The position numbers and the translations under genes were made by a program. DNA of 59,647 nt from CAYWVO01 sp964461835. GTDB lineage: Bacteria > Zixibacteria > MSB-5A5 > WJJR01 > JAJRUJ01. Shown in pieces: positions 9,120-18,027 of the stretch; positions within the stretch are counted from its first letter, which is position 1; each line of letters starts with the position of its first letter. The notes under the pieces are model-generated. The model ran no database searches and was not told the origin of the DNA. It saw nothing but the letters and a program-made list of their open reading frames with translations. The stretch covers positions 1-59,647 of the forward strand of contig CAYWVO010000022.1 in assembly GCA_964461835.1 (NCBI GenBank), written 5' to 3'.

Positions 9120-10427
9120 ATGATCAAGCACGATTCGCTGAACTTGGAAAAATCGCTAAAATTATTGGAAGATGCACAAGCAGTTACGCCCGCCGGCGTT
9201 CATTCGCCGGTACGGGCATTCAAAGCGGTTGGCGGCATACCACCGGTGATCGACTACGGTTCCGGGTCTTATCTGGTGGATATTGACGGTAACCGCTACC
9301 TGGATTTTTGCTGTTCCTGGGGTCCCCTCATCCTCGGGCATGCCCATCCGAAGGTGTCCACCGCAGTTAAGTCACAGATCGACAAAGGAATGACCTACGG
9401 CGCCTGCACCGAATTGGAATATCAACTGGCGTCGTTTATCGTTGAGGCGGTCGAACCGGTCGAGCGTCTCCGGTTCGTGTCCTCGGGGACTGAGGCGGTG
9501 ATGGCGGCTATCCGGCTGGCCCGGGGATTTACGGGACGCGATTTGATCCTTAAATTTACCGGCGGCTATCACGGCCATAGCGATTATCTGCTGGTGGAAG
9601 CCGGTTCCGGTGCGGCGACGTTCGGACAGCCCTCATCTGCCGGGGTGCCGGCAGCACTCACCAGCGAGACCGCCGTATTACCGCTGGACGATGAGGTCGC
9701 ACTCGAGATGTTTTTCAACCAGCACGGAGAGCGATTGGCGGCGGTGATCATTGAGGGTATTCCGGCCAATAACGGCTTTCTGATTCAGCGGCCGGAGTAT
9801 ATGATGCGGTTGCGTTCCCTCACCGAACAGTATGGGGTATTGTTAATTTTGGATGAGGTCATTACCGGATTCCGTCTTGGCCTGGGCGGCGCCGCGGCAG
9901 AATACAACCTCCAACCTGACCTGCTGACATTTGGGAAGGTCATCGGCGGCGGCATGCCGGTTGGCGCGTTCGGTGGGCGGGCAGAGATCATGAAACATCT
10001 TTCGCCGGACGGTCCGGTCTATCAAGCGGGAACGCTGTCGGGAAATCCGGTAGCGATGGCTGCGGGGCTGGCAACGTTGACCACGCTGAAAAATGAATCA
10101 CCCTATCCCACGCTGGCTGAACGGACGCAACAATTCGTAACCACGCTCCAGAGCCGGGTTAAGCATCCCGACTTCCAGGTGGTCAGCCGGGGCTCAATTT
10201 TCTGGTTATTATTCCAAGCAGATCTTCCGCGTGCCGCCCACAAGATCGATCCCGCGGGCATTCAGCGGTTTAATCGTCTCCACAGCCTGATGCTGGCGGC
10301 CGGCTATTACCTGCCGCCGTCCGGATTTGAAGTTGGATTTATCTCCAGTGCCCACCAACCAGAGGATTTAGCCCGTGCGGCGGATGATTTGGGGGCGATT
10401 ATCGCCGATGAACTGCGTGCGGCCTAG
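9120..10427 (+). CDS. hemL: Glutamate-1-semialdehyde 2,1-aminomutase
   Basis: This PLP enzyme converts glutamate-1-semialdehyde to 5-aminolevulinate, the last step of the C5 route to tetrapyrroles. The 435-residue length is normal. Diagnostic segments are TPAGVHSPVR near the N terminus, SSGTEAVMAAIRLAR, GGYHGHSDYLL, ILDEVITGFR and the PLP lysine K273 in LTFGKVIGGGMPVGAFGG. The start at ATG 9120 follows AGAGG; the preceding in-frame TTG at 9117 is less likely. hemA, hemB and other haem genes are not nearby, so it is a lone pathway gene. It converges with the aromatic hydroxylase gene, 21 bases away, with no clear terminator between them. Confidence 0.95.
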   Translation: MIKHDSLNLEKSLKLLEDAQAVTPAGVHSPVRAFKAVGGIPPVIDYGSGSYLVDIDGNRYLDFCCSWGPLILGHAHPKVSTAVKSQIDKGMTYGACTELEYQLASFIVEAVEPVERLRFVSSGTEAVMAAIRLARGFTGRDLILKFTGGYHGHSDYLLVEAGSGAATFGQPSSAGVPAALTSETAVLPLDDEVALEMFFNQHGERLAAVIIEGIPANNGFLIQRPEYMMRLRSLTEQYGVLLILDEVITGFRLGLGGAAAEYNLQPDLLTFGKVIGGGMPVGAFGGRAEIMKHLSPDGPVYQAGTLSGNPVAMAAGLATLTTLKNESPYPTLAERTQQFVTTLQSRVKHPDFQVVSRGSIFWLLFQADLPRAAHKIDPAGIQRFNRLHSLMLAAGYYLPPSGFEVGFISSAHQPEDLARAADDLGAIIADELRAA

Positions 10428-10448
10428 AGACCCAAATCGATCATTCGC

Positions 10449-12278
10449 TTACAATGGGGGCAATGGATGATCAACCAGGTACAATCCGTCGCCGATTAAC
10501 TTGGTCAACTCGGACTCTTTTTGTGCGCGGTCTTCCAACTGGTCGCGGATTTCCCGGATCAGGGAGGTGTCTGCGTTCCGCCGGGTTAGGATTTCCAAAA
10601 TTTCCAGGGAGAGCAGCCAGTCCCGGGGGTGGTTTTTTTGCAGTGCTTGCCAGATTTCCTCAAGACTATCGACGGGTAAATTCTGCTCGCGGATTTCCCG
10701 AACCTCACGATACAGCTCATGCAGTGCGCGCGTTTTGGCGTCATAATCAACTTTGATGGTACGCTCGCCCGGAACGAGATCGATCGGATCGAACGCATCT
10801 TGATCTGCTGCTCCGGCGTAGACTGAATCAACCGTCGTGCCGACCGCCATATCGTAGGTACCCCATTCCGGCTCAAAGAGGCGCTGATCACCCATGGTCA
10901 CGGTGCAAGGCTCAAACGAGAGAACCAGGTTTTTGTCATCACGACGCGTGATGCCCTGCAATCTACCGAAAACTTCCACGCCGCTGGCGAACTGCAGGCG
11001 TACATCCTGACCGACCCGTATGCCCAACTCGGCGAGTTCGCTTTCCGAGAGATTTTCTAAGGGTGTCTGCCTGTCGCGCAGCAATCCCACGGGAGAGCTA
11101 AACCCGTCAGCATGATATTCCTTATCATGGCCTTTGAGTTGCGAATTGTTGTGGGCCAAACTGGTCGGCGAATTGGTACGGAGATAGGCCGCCCCACCTT
11201 GATCATCGCTGATCACCTCGGAGAAGGTGCCGGAGATTTGCAGTCCCGAACTTAATTCACAGGTAGAGGTCATCTTGCAGGCGATTGCTTTCCTTACCGC
11301 CTCCACCCCGCCCACACGAAATGCCATCGATTCAGTAAACTCGTCCAGCACCTTCGAGAGATGGGCAAAATCCGGCGTGACGAATAATTGCGGTTGCGGT
11401 TTGGTAATATCGTAGGCGTACTCCGCCGCTTCCACGGTATACGGAATCTTCTTGACGCCCGGCTGCAAGCAGGAGGCCGACTCCCCAACCGAAGAGAGCA
11501 ATCCCGCACCGTAAATCTTCGGCTTCTCCAAGTCTCCGATCAACCCGTATTCAACGGTCCACCAATACAGCCGCGAGAGTTCATTGAGCTCCGACGGCTC
11601 ACCCATGTTACCCTGCTTTTCCAGGACATCCCGTTCGGCGGCTTCAATTTCTTCCGGCGTAGACGAAGGCGCTTCTTTGACAATGGACAAATGACGGATC
11701 GCCTCGAACAATTCGTGGTCCTTGCGATTGGTGAGGGCTTTCGCGCCGACCCCGCAAAACTGTTCGAGATATTTCGCATACTCCGGGTCACCCAAAATCG
11801 GCGCGTGCCCGGCCGCTTCGTGAATGATATCCGGCGCCGGGGTATAAGCGATATGGTCGATCTGACGAATATCCCCCGTGATCATCAAAATGCGATTGGC
11901 CTGGAACTCCATAAACGCCGACGAGGGAATCAAGCCGTCCACCGTCACCGCAGACCAGCCGATTTTACTCAGGATAACATTCATCTCCTCCATCCGGGGG
12001 ATGTACTCGATGCTGATCCCGGCCTGCTTGAGTCCGTTGGTGTACGATCCATGCGCATGATCTTTAAGAAAGTGAAAATTCTGCCGCATCACATACCGCC
12101 AGACAGCATGGTCTATCGGCGTATATTTATCATAGCGCTGGTCAACGATAAATTGCTTTAAATGGTCGGGGAGATTTTCAATTGGTTTAGTGGCTTCGGC
12201 AACTGTTAGGGTGTCAGTCGTCTTTGCGGTCATCGTCCGGTGATCCCCGCTGTGTTCAGTATCGTGAACATCACGCAT
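10449..12278 (-). CDS. phhA: Aromatic amino acid hydroxylase (phenylalanine 4-monooxygenase type)
   Basis: A pterin- and iron-dependent enzyme likely converting phenylalanine to tyrosine. The iron ligands are visible: H153 and H158 in PDIIHEAAGHAP and E243 in LYWWTVEYGLIG. At 609 residues it is the long form; the catalytic part lies roughly within 40-350 and the remaining C-terminal part is of unclear function. Its place at the end of a tyrosine degradation operon supports the phenylalanine assignment. The start is backed by GGAGG eight bases upstream. A 134-base leader with a palindrome separates it from the upstream gene, so it may also be transcribed independently. No pterin recycling gene is adjacent. 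Confidence 0.9.
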   Translation of the reverse strand: MRDVHDTEHSGDHRTMTAKTTDTLTVAEATKPIENLPDHLKQFIVDQRYDKYTPIDHAVWRYVMRQNFHFLKDHAHGSYTNGLKQAGISIEYIPRMEEMNVILSKIGWSAVTVDGLIPSSAFMEFQANRILMITGDIRQIDHIAYTPAPDIIHEAAGHAPILGDPEYAKYLEQFCGVGAKALTNRKDHELFEAIRHLSIVKEAPSSTPEEIEAAERDVLEKQGNMGEPSELNELSRLYWWTVEYGLIGDLEKPKIYGAGLLSSVGESASCLQPGVKKIPYTVEAAEYAYDITKPQPQLFVTPDFAHLSKVLDEFTESMAFRVGGVEAVRKAIACKMTSTCELSSGLQISGTFSEVISDDQGGAAYLRTNSPTSLAHNNSQLKGHDKEYHADGFSSPVGLLRDRQTPLENLSESELAELGIRVGQDVRLQFASGVEVFGRLQGITRRDDKNLVLSFEPCTVTMGDQRLFEPEWGTYDMAVGTTVDSVYAGAADQDAFDPIDLVPGERTIKVDYDAKTRALHELYREVREIREQNLPVDSLEEIWQALQKNHPRDWLLSLEILEILTRRNADTSLIREIRDQLEDRAQKESELTKLIGDGLYLVDHPLPPL

Positions 12279-12357
12279 GTACGATTCCTCCAGTAGTTTC
12301 AGTCCGGTAATTCATGGGCGGATATTAATATGACAATTTCTATCCTGTTATTTTTAC

Positions 12358-12367
12358 CGTATATACG
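12358..12367. promoter_or_regulatory. Palindrome in the phhA leader
   Basis: CGTATATACG is a perfect 10-bp palindrome in the 134-base gap upstream of phhA, next to a second palindromic core, CCTGCAGG. The gap is AT-rich and could hold a separate promoter or an operator. No regulator gene is adjacent, so function is speculative. Confidence 0.25.
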
Positions 12368-12412
12368 AACACGCACCTGCAGGCGCAGGGGAGAATTTTC
12401 CCTCCATTGCGT

Positions 12413-13387
12413 TTATGCGGAGCCGTGAGTCAGATGATGGCCGAAAATCAGGGCGGCGAGTGCAAACGGGATATCATTGCGCTGCAGGGCGGTTTTTGCG
12501 GTGCGTTCGAAATACGCGTAGGCGTTGGAGGTGTCTTTTTCCGCATGTTGACGGGCGATGACCAGCATGTTTTGATAGTCACCGGTTCGCTCCAACCGCA
12601 TGAAGGCAGCCGGGACAAATGGTTTCCCGGCGATAGCCTCCAGGCGTTCTGTTGCCTCTTCAACGGTTGGCACACTCTCAGCCAAGGCCAGTTGCCCCAG
12701 ATCATTGGCGGACAGAATTACCGATTCGCGCACAAAATCCGGCAGCGCGTCATACCCGATCCCCGGCTTTCCGAATGGCCGGAACACTTCAAAAAGCGCA
12801 TCGCCGCTGGCACGGGTATACCAGCTGCCGCTGTTGCGGCCGACCAAATCGATGAGATCGGGATGAATGTGCTTCCCGGCAAATAACTCCTCATCGATAT
12901 GGAACTTGATGACTTCACAGATCGCCAGGTTCCCGGAGCCTCTCCCCTCTCCCAGGGGAATCACTTGCTTCAGGATACACTCCATCTGAAACGGTGATTC
13001 CTGCACCCGGGACGGCTTCACCAAATCCGCGGGGACCGGCGTCAGGCCGCACTTAGCAAATTCATCAACATCCGCCGGATAATTTCCCGACGAAACATTG
13101 ACCTGTTGTACCATGGCGTGGGTTACCGCCTGAATAACGCATTCATTGGTGGCCAGCAGATTGGTGTACGTGTCTTTCACTGAAGCGTCCGTTCCCCGAC
13201 GGCCGGGAGAAAACGCCACGGTGGGCGGATTGGCGCCAAACGCATTGAAATACGAAAACGGGGCCAGGTTGGGAATATTATCGTCAGACAGCGTGGAGAC
13301 CAGCGCAATCGGGCGCGGTGCAACGCCTCCCAGCAGATAGGCATGGATCTGCGGAATCTCGATGTCTTTAGGCTCAACGTGGATCAT
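12413..13387 (-). CDS. Flavin reductase-family protein of the tyrosine operon
   Basis: The first 210 residues have the FMN-binding split-barrel pattern of the flavin reductase-like family: GGVAPRPIALVSTLS near residue 20, then LAPFSYFNAFGANPPTVAFS. The last 100 residues are helical and unassigned. Its reaction is unknown to me. It starts within the stop of the fumarylacetoacetase gene (ATGA overlap), so the two are translationally coupled, and similar proteins are known beside homogentisate genes in Bacteroidetes-type genomes. It could be a redox or ring-modifying helper of this pathway. Confidence 0.75.
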   Translation of the reverse strand: MIHVEPKDIEIPQIHAYLLGGVAPRPIALVSTLSDDNIPNLAPFSYFNAFGANPPTVAFSPGRRGTDASVKDTYTNLLATNECVIQAVTHAMVQQVNVSSGNYPADVDEFAKCGLTPVPADLVKPSRVQESPFQMECILKQVIPLGEGRGSGNLAICEVIKFHIDEELFAGKHIHPDLIDLVGRNSGSWYTRASGDALFEVFRPFGKPGIGYDALPDFVRESVILSANDLGQLALAESVPTVEEATERLEAIAGKPFVPAAFMRLERTGDYQNMLVIARQHAEKDTSNAYAYFERTAKTALQRNDIPFALAALIFGHHLTHGSA

Positions 13388-14400
13388 ACGTTCTTCTTGC
13401 GGGCCAGAATCGAATAATCACTGTCGACCTTGACAATCGTATGTTTGAGTTCGCCCAGCCGGTCAATGGCCAGTTCGATCGTATCGCCGGCCTGCAACCA
13501 GATCGGCGTGTAGGCGTCTCCCTTTTCCTTCGCGGCCAGCATGCGGGAACCATTAAGCTCCAGGTAACAACCGGTGCCCACGGTGCCGGAGCCGATAACG
13601 TCGCCGGGCAATATTTCCACGCCGTAGGAAACACGTTCGATGATTTCGGCGAACGTCCAATCTATCGAGCCGAGGGTGCCATCCGAGATAAGTTCCCCAT
13701 TGTGTTTCGCGGTCATGCGAAGATCATACTTATCGCCAAACGAGGTCGATTGTCTCACGTCGGCCAACTCATCGGGGGTGACCAACCACGGCCCGATCGC
13801 GGTCGCAAAATCTTTGCCCTTCGCCGGACCCAGGTTAAGCTTCATTTCCTCCATTTGCAGGCGACGGGCGGAGAAATCATTCATGATCGTGTACCCGGCA
13901 ATGTATTGATCCGCCTGGTCACAACGAACATTCTTTCCCCGTTTCCCGATAACAATTGCCGCTTCCAATTCGAAATCGAGCTTTTCGAGGTGGTCCTGCT
14001 CGACTACCAGTTCCCCGCCACCAATAATCGCGTTATGATTGGTGAAATAGAAAACCGGATACTGATCGAACTCCGGAATCATCTCCACGCCGCGATTGCG
14101 CCGCGCGGTGGCCACATGTTGCCGAAATGCGTACGCATCGCGGCAAGAGGGGGGGTGTGGGACCGGAGCCAGCAGGCGGGGGTCAGCAACCTTCGCCTGC
14201 ACCGCTCCTGACTTGATTGACTCTTCCACTGCGCGAACCGCATCCATCAACCGTTCCTCCCCCCGAAGAATTTCTCCCATGGTGGTCGGAAGTGATTGAT
14301 TGATCCGCGCTGCCGCGAGATGGACATCATGAATGACGCCGTCAACGAGTACACCGGCGCGTTCCGGATGTTCCGGTATAGCGTAGGATACGAGTTTCAT
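13384..14400 (-). CDS. Fumarylacetoacetate hydrolase family protein
   Basis: Likely cleaves fumarylacetoacetate to fumarate and acetoacetate, the final step of tyrosine degradation. Family features are LDFELEAAIVIGKRGKNV (metal-ligand acidic residues), IMNDFSARRLQ, GPAKGKDFATAIGPWLVTPDEL and GSGTVGTGC. At 338 residues it is shorter than animal FAH (about 420) and matches the bacterial form found in homogentisate clusters. It lies nine bases after the aminotransferase gene. No maleylacetoacetate isomerase is present in the cluster, so either a glutathione-independent or a distant isomerase serves, or the substrate is maleylacetoacetate directly. Confidence 0.85.
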   Translation of the reverse strand: MKLVSYAIPEHPERAGVLVDGVIHDVHLAAARINQSLPTTMGEILRGEERLMDAVRAVEESIKSGAVQAKVADPRLLAPVPHPPSCRDAYAFRQHVATARRNRGVEMIPEFDQYPVFYFTNHNAIIGGGELVVEQDHLEKLDFELEAAIVIGKRGKNVRCDQADQYIAGYTIMNDFSARRLQMEEMKLNLGPAKGKDFATAIGPWLVTPDELADVRQSTSFGDKYDLRMTAKHNGELISDGTLGSIDWTFAEIIERVSYGVEILPGDVIGSGTVGTGCYLELNGSRMLAAKEKGDAYTPIWLQAGDTIELAIDRLGELKHTIVKVDSDYSILARKKNV

Positions 14401-14409
14401 AATCGTCGC

Positions 14410-15555
14410 TTAGGTTGAGGTTACCAATTGATCGATGTTATGTTTACTGCAAAGGTGTGGATAGACGTTTTCAATGACGCTGATGGCAAATTCGGTTTCG
14501 TCCTCTGTGCCGGCGTTAATCCGAATCCCCTCCGGAATACCGAATGGGTCGACATGCCGGACAATTAATCCCTGATTGAGACACTCGGTGAAAAAATCAG
14601 CAGCAAATTCGCAGGACGGCATGACCAACAACCAGAAGTTGGCCTCGGTCGGCACACATCGGATTCCCAGACGGACAAATACCCCATACATGCGCCGCAG
14701 GGATTTCCTGGTTACCGCAATCGTGCGGTCGACAAATCCGTCATCGGCCAGAGCACCTATGCCCGCTACCTGCGCCAGGCTGTTCGGCTCGAACGGCAAT
14801 TTGACTTTGTAGAGGTGAGAGATCAACGCTTCCGGGCCGACGGCAAAGCCGACACGCAGCCCGCCCAGCCCGTACGCCTTGGATAACGTCCGCAACACCA
14901 GCAAATTTTCACGGTCATAGGTCAATCCGTCCGGGTATTCCGGATTCGCGGCGGCGAATTCGCCATAGGCCTCATCGAGAATCACCAGGATCTGCGGCGG
15001 TATCCGCTCGACAAACGATTCAAATTCACGCCGGGTGAGCATTGACCCGGTCGGATTATTCGGATTGGCCAGATACACGATCCTCGTACGCTCGTTGACC
15101 GCAGCCGCCAAGGCCGTTAAATCGTAGGCATAATCATGTAACGGAACCCGAGCGATGGTGCGACCCAATTTGTTGGTGTTGACATAGATCCCGATAAATG
15201 TTCCCTCAGAGGTGAGCACTTCATCACCGGCGTCGGTGAATGCGGTAATGGCATAGCCAATCAGCGAATCCGTTCCATGGCCGGTAATAATTTCTGCCGG
15301 TTGCCGGTCGAACCGTCGGCTGATAGCCGTCACCAGGTCAAAGGCGCTGGGATCGCAATAGCGGTGCGTCTCACGTAATGCCTGGCCGACCGCCTCCATG
15401 GCCTTCGGCGATGGACCCAGGGGATTTTCGTTGGAGGCCAGCTTCACAATGCGGGTAAGGCCCTTTTCCCGTGCCAGCTCGGAGATCGACTTGCCGGGGC
15501 GATACGGCTTCAATCGTTTAATATGTTCCGGAATGGAGACCATACGTCCGCTCAT
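14410..15555 (-). CDS. HisC-like class I/II aminotransferase, probably aromatic
   Basis: Sequence is of the histidinol-phosphate aminotransferase type: KLASNENPLGPSP at the N terminus, ANPNNPTG near 164, LDEAYGEF near 193 and the PLP lysine K226 in LSKAYGLGGLRVGFAVG. The gene overlaps the stop of homogentisate dioxygenase (ATGA) and no histidine genes are near. I therefore infer a tyrosine (and phenylalanine) transaminase role feeding 4-hydroxyphenylpyruvate to HPPD, as many HisC-type enzymes accept aromatic substrates. A true HisC function cannot be excluded from sequence alone. Confidence 0.8.
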   Translation of the reverse strand: MSGRMVSIPEHIKRLKPYRPGKSISELAREKGLTRIVKLASNENPLGPSPKAMEAVGQALRETHRYCDPSAFDLVTAISRRFDRQPAEIITGHGTDSLIGYAITAFTDAGDEVLTSEGTFIGIYVNTNKLGRTIARVPLHDYAYDLTALAAAVNERTRIVYLANPNNPTGSMLTRREFESFVERIPPQILVILDEAYGEFAAANPEYPDGLTYDRENLLVLRTLSKAYGLGGLRVGFAVGPEALISHLYKVKLPFEPNSLAQVAGIGALADDGFVDRTIAVTRKSLRRMYGVFVRLGIRCVPTEANFWLLVMPSCEFAADFFTECLNQGLIVRHVDPFGIPEGIRINAGTEDETEFAISVIENVYPHLCSKHNIDQLVTST

Positions 15556-16721
15556 CGGTCATTTTCCAGCCACGACCGTGGGTAGTTGGCATCAAGAACG
15601 TCTTTCACGGCGGTCGAAAGTTTCAACGGGGCAAAAGTATCGATCATGACGGCATATTCTTTGGTTTCCTTTTTGCCGATCGATTCCTCGGTCTTGCCCG
15701 GTTGCGGCCCATGCGGCAATCCTCCCGGATGCAAGGTGATCGAACCTTCCTTAACGCCCTTCCGGGACATGAAATCGCCCTCGACGTAGTACAGTACTTC
15801 ATCGCTGTGGATATTGGAATGAAAATATGGCGCAGGAATCGCATTGGGATCAAAATCAAAGGGCCGCGCGACAAAATCACACAGGACAAAATGTTCGGTG
15901 TCAAATGCCAGATGCGTCGGTGGCGGCAAGTGAATGCGTCCAACCTTCGGGCAGTAATCTTTGATGTTTAAGGCAAAGGGATACAGAAAGCCGTCCCAGC
16001 CGACTACGTCGAATGGATGATACGGTAGGGTGATTTCAAAAAGACGTACGCCTTTCTTGATCAACAGGCGAAACTCACCGGTCTGGTCGATCGTCTCCAA
16101 TTCCTGCGGGATTTTAATGTCCCGTTCGCAGTAAGGCGCACCCTCCAATAATTGTCCAAACTCGTTATGAAAATGGGCGGGAATCCGAAACGGTGCGACC
16201 GATTCGCAAATCAATAGTTTCGCCTGGTCGAAATCGTCAAAATTCAGTTGGTACGTCGTGCCGGCGGGGATAATCAGTTGATCGCCTGCCACAAACGGCA
16301 TGCTGCCATACTCAGAGTGAAATGTACCGCTGCCGCGATGAATGAAGACATACTCATCCGCGGCGCCGTTCCGGTAGAAATCCTCAGTGTCCTCGGTGAC
16401 CCGTGCGGTCGCAATCCGGCAATGATCGTTAAACAAAAACTCCTGCCGGGCGGTGATAAACGATCCGGTCTTCGTTAGGTCATCAGTGAAAAAATGGTAG
16501 TAATCCAAGGGAGCGTCGTTCCATTCAACCCCGGTTGGTGACGGCAATTCCTTGACCGCCAGGCGTTTGGTGGGCATCTGGATATGGTACTTGTTGGAAA
16601 AAATCCCGGAGAACCCCCGGGTGCTGAATAGCTCCTCGCGATACAGCGACTTGCCATCATCCTTATAAAAGGTGGTGTGGGGTTTCGCGGGCATCTTGCC
16701 CAAGGTATGATAGAACGCCAC
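15552..16721 (-). CDS. hmgA: Homogentisate 1,2-dioxygenase
   Basis: Opens the aromatic ring of homogentisate to give maleylacetoacetate, using Fe(II). The C-terminal cupin has the expected ligand-rich segment: PYFHSNIHSDEVLYYVEGDF followed by ITLHPGGLPHGPQPG. The protein has 389 residues, somewhat shorter than the approximately 440 of human and proteobacterial enzymes, in line with the short bacterial form. The start is a GTG with AGGAGG seven bases upstream. It lies 44 bases downstream of HPPD and overlaps the aminotransferase gene, so one operon is likely. Confidence 0.92.
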   Translation of the reverse strand: MAFYHTLGKMPAKPHTTFYKDDGKSLYREELFSTRGFSGIFSNKYHIQMPTKRLAVKELPSPTGVEWNDAPLDYYHFFTDDLTKTGSFITARQEFLFNDHCRIATARVTEDTEDFYRNGAADEYVFIHRGSGTFHSEYGSMPFVAGDQLIIPAGTTYQLNFDDFDQAKLLICESVAPFRIPAHFHNEFGQLLEGAPYCERDIKIPQELETIDQTGEFRLLIKKGVRLFEITLPYHPFDVVGWDGFLYPFALNIKDYCPKVGRIHLPPPTHLAFDTEHFVLCDFVARPFDFDPNAIPAPYFHSNIHSDEVLYYVEGDFMSRKGVKEGSITLHPGGLPHGPQPGKTEESIGKKETKEYAVMIDTFAPLKLSTAVKDVLDANYPRSWLENDR

Positions 16722-16765
16722 AGAATTTCCTCCTGCTTCCTGGCTCCGTTCACCCGAGCGGGTGC

Positions 16766-17881
16766 CTACATTGTCCGCACAATTGAACCACGCAGTTCCT
16801 GGTCCCGTTCGATCGCTTCAAACAACGCCTGAAAATTGCCTTGCCCGAATCCTTCTGCGCCTTTGACCCGCTGGATAACTTCAAAGAAAAAGGTCGGGCG
16901 GTCACCCGTCGGCTTGGTGAAGAGTTGCAGCAAGTATCCCTTGCCGCTGGTATCGCAGAGGATGCCCAGCCGTCGCAGCTCGTCAATATCTTCGTTAAGG
17001 ACGATGTCTTTTTGTTCGAGTTCCTGGTAATAGGTGTCCGGGACTTGTAGAAACTCCACGCCGTTTTCCCGCATGGCGCTGATGGTGTCGATGATATCAT
17101 CCGTCGCCAGGGCGATATGCTGGATCCCGGTGCCGTGGTAATGCTCAATATATTCCTCGATTTGCGACTGGACGACACCCTCGTACGGCTCGTTGATCGG
17201 ATTCTTGATAATACTGTCCTTTGAACGGACCACTTTGGAAAGCAGGGCGGAGTATTTGGTGGAAATGTCGCCGGGGCCGAAATCGATGAAGGTCTCGAAA
17301 TCCATCGTCTGGTTGAAGTATTTCGCCCACTGGTTCATTTCATTAGTGCGCACGTTACCGACGATGTGATCAATGTTGCGCAGGCCGGTCGAATCAAAAC
17401 TGAGCTTCATTTTCTGCACCGGCTCGCCGTAGCCGGGACGAAAGAGCCCGCGGTAATTGTCGCGGTTGATAAAGACCAACTCGGTATCGTCGTAAATTTT
17501 CAACGCCGCCTCGACAATATACCCGTCTTGACCTTCCACGGTTCGCGGCGGGTAAACAAAGACGCCGCCGTTCTCCAAAGCATGTTTGTACGCAGCCTCA
17601 ACGTCCGCGACTTCAATTGACCAGCGTTTAACTCCATCGCCATGCTGCTGCACAAATGACCAGATGTCATTAACGCCGGGATGCAACGCCGAGGTCACCA
17701 CCATCTTGATGTTCGCGTTGGTCAAGTAAAAGGACATCCGATCGCGGACCCCGGTCTCCGGTCCCGCGTAGCCGGTAATCGTCAGACCCATCGCGCGGGA
17801 AAACCAGTACGCACACATTTTGGCCGATCCCACGTAGAACTCGGCCCAATCGTATCCTTGAATACCCAGTGTATTACTCAC
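16766..17881 (-). CDS. hppD: 4-hydroxyphenylpyruvate dioxygenase
   Basis: Converts 4-hydroxyphenylpyruvate to homogentisate with loss of CO2. The three Fe(II) ligands are H172 (NIDHIVGNV), H255 (IQHIALATDDI) and E334 (FFFEVIQR), and the C-terminal GFGQGNFQALFEAIERDQE is typical. The 371-residue length is normal. The start is GTG with AAGGAG five bases upstream; no ATG fits. It is the first gene of the operon, 146 bases after rho. The gap holds a weak hairpin near the rho stop but no clear promoter that I can name. Confidence 0.95.
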   Translation of the reverse strand: MSNTLGIQGYDWAEFYVGSAKMCAYWFSRAMGLTITGYAGPETGVRDRMSFYLTNANIKMVVTSALHPGVNDIWSFVQQHGDGVKRWSIEVADVEAAYKHALENGGVFVYPPRTVEGQDGYIVEAALKIYDDTELVFINRDNYRGLFRPGYGEPVQKMKLSFDSTGLRNIDHIVGNVRTNEMNQWAKYFNQTMDFETFIDFGPGDISTKYSALLSKVVRSKDSIIKNPINEPYEGVVQSQIEEYIEHYHGTGIQHIALATDDIIDTISAMRENGVEFLQVPDTYYQELEQKDIVLNEDIDELRRLGILCDTSGKGYLLQLFTKPTGDRPTFFFEVIQRVKGAEGFGQGNFQALFEAIERDQELRGSIVRTM

Positions 17882-18027
17882 ACGTACTCCTTCGACTTAA
17901 TCCAGACCGATATGGTCTCCTTTTTGCACCCACATCACCTGTTGCCTTGATACGGCTTTCCGACACCAATTCATGGTGGTGCAAGTGAATCAACTGAGAG
18001 GAAAATATCCGGGAAGGAACCGGACTG

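Noticed and set aside
11388..12161. 257-residue frame antisense to phhA
   Set aside because: Arg-rich, no homology, no ribosome site; shadow of the strongly supported hydroxylase gene.
13441..14211. 256-residue frame antisense to the FAH-family gene
   Set aside because: Shadow frame; the opposite strand encodes a clear enzyme with overlapping operon neighbours.
17882..18027. Terminator for rho
   Set aside because: A 5-bp TCCGG/CCGGA stem followed by TATTTT is present but too weak to call.
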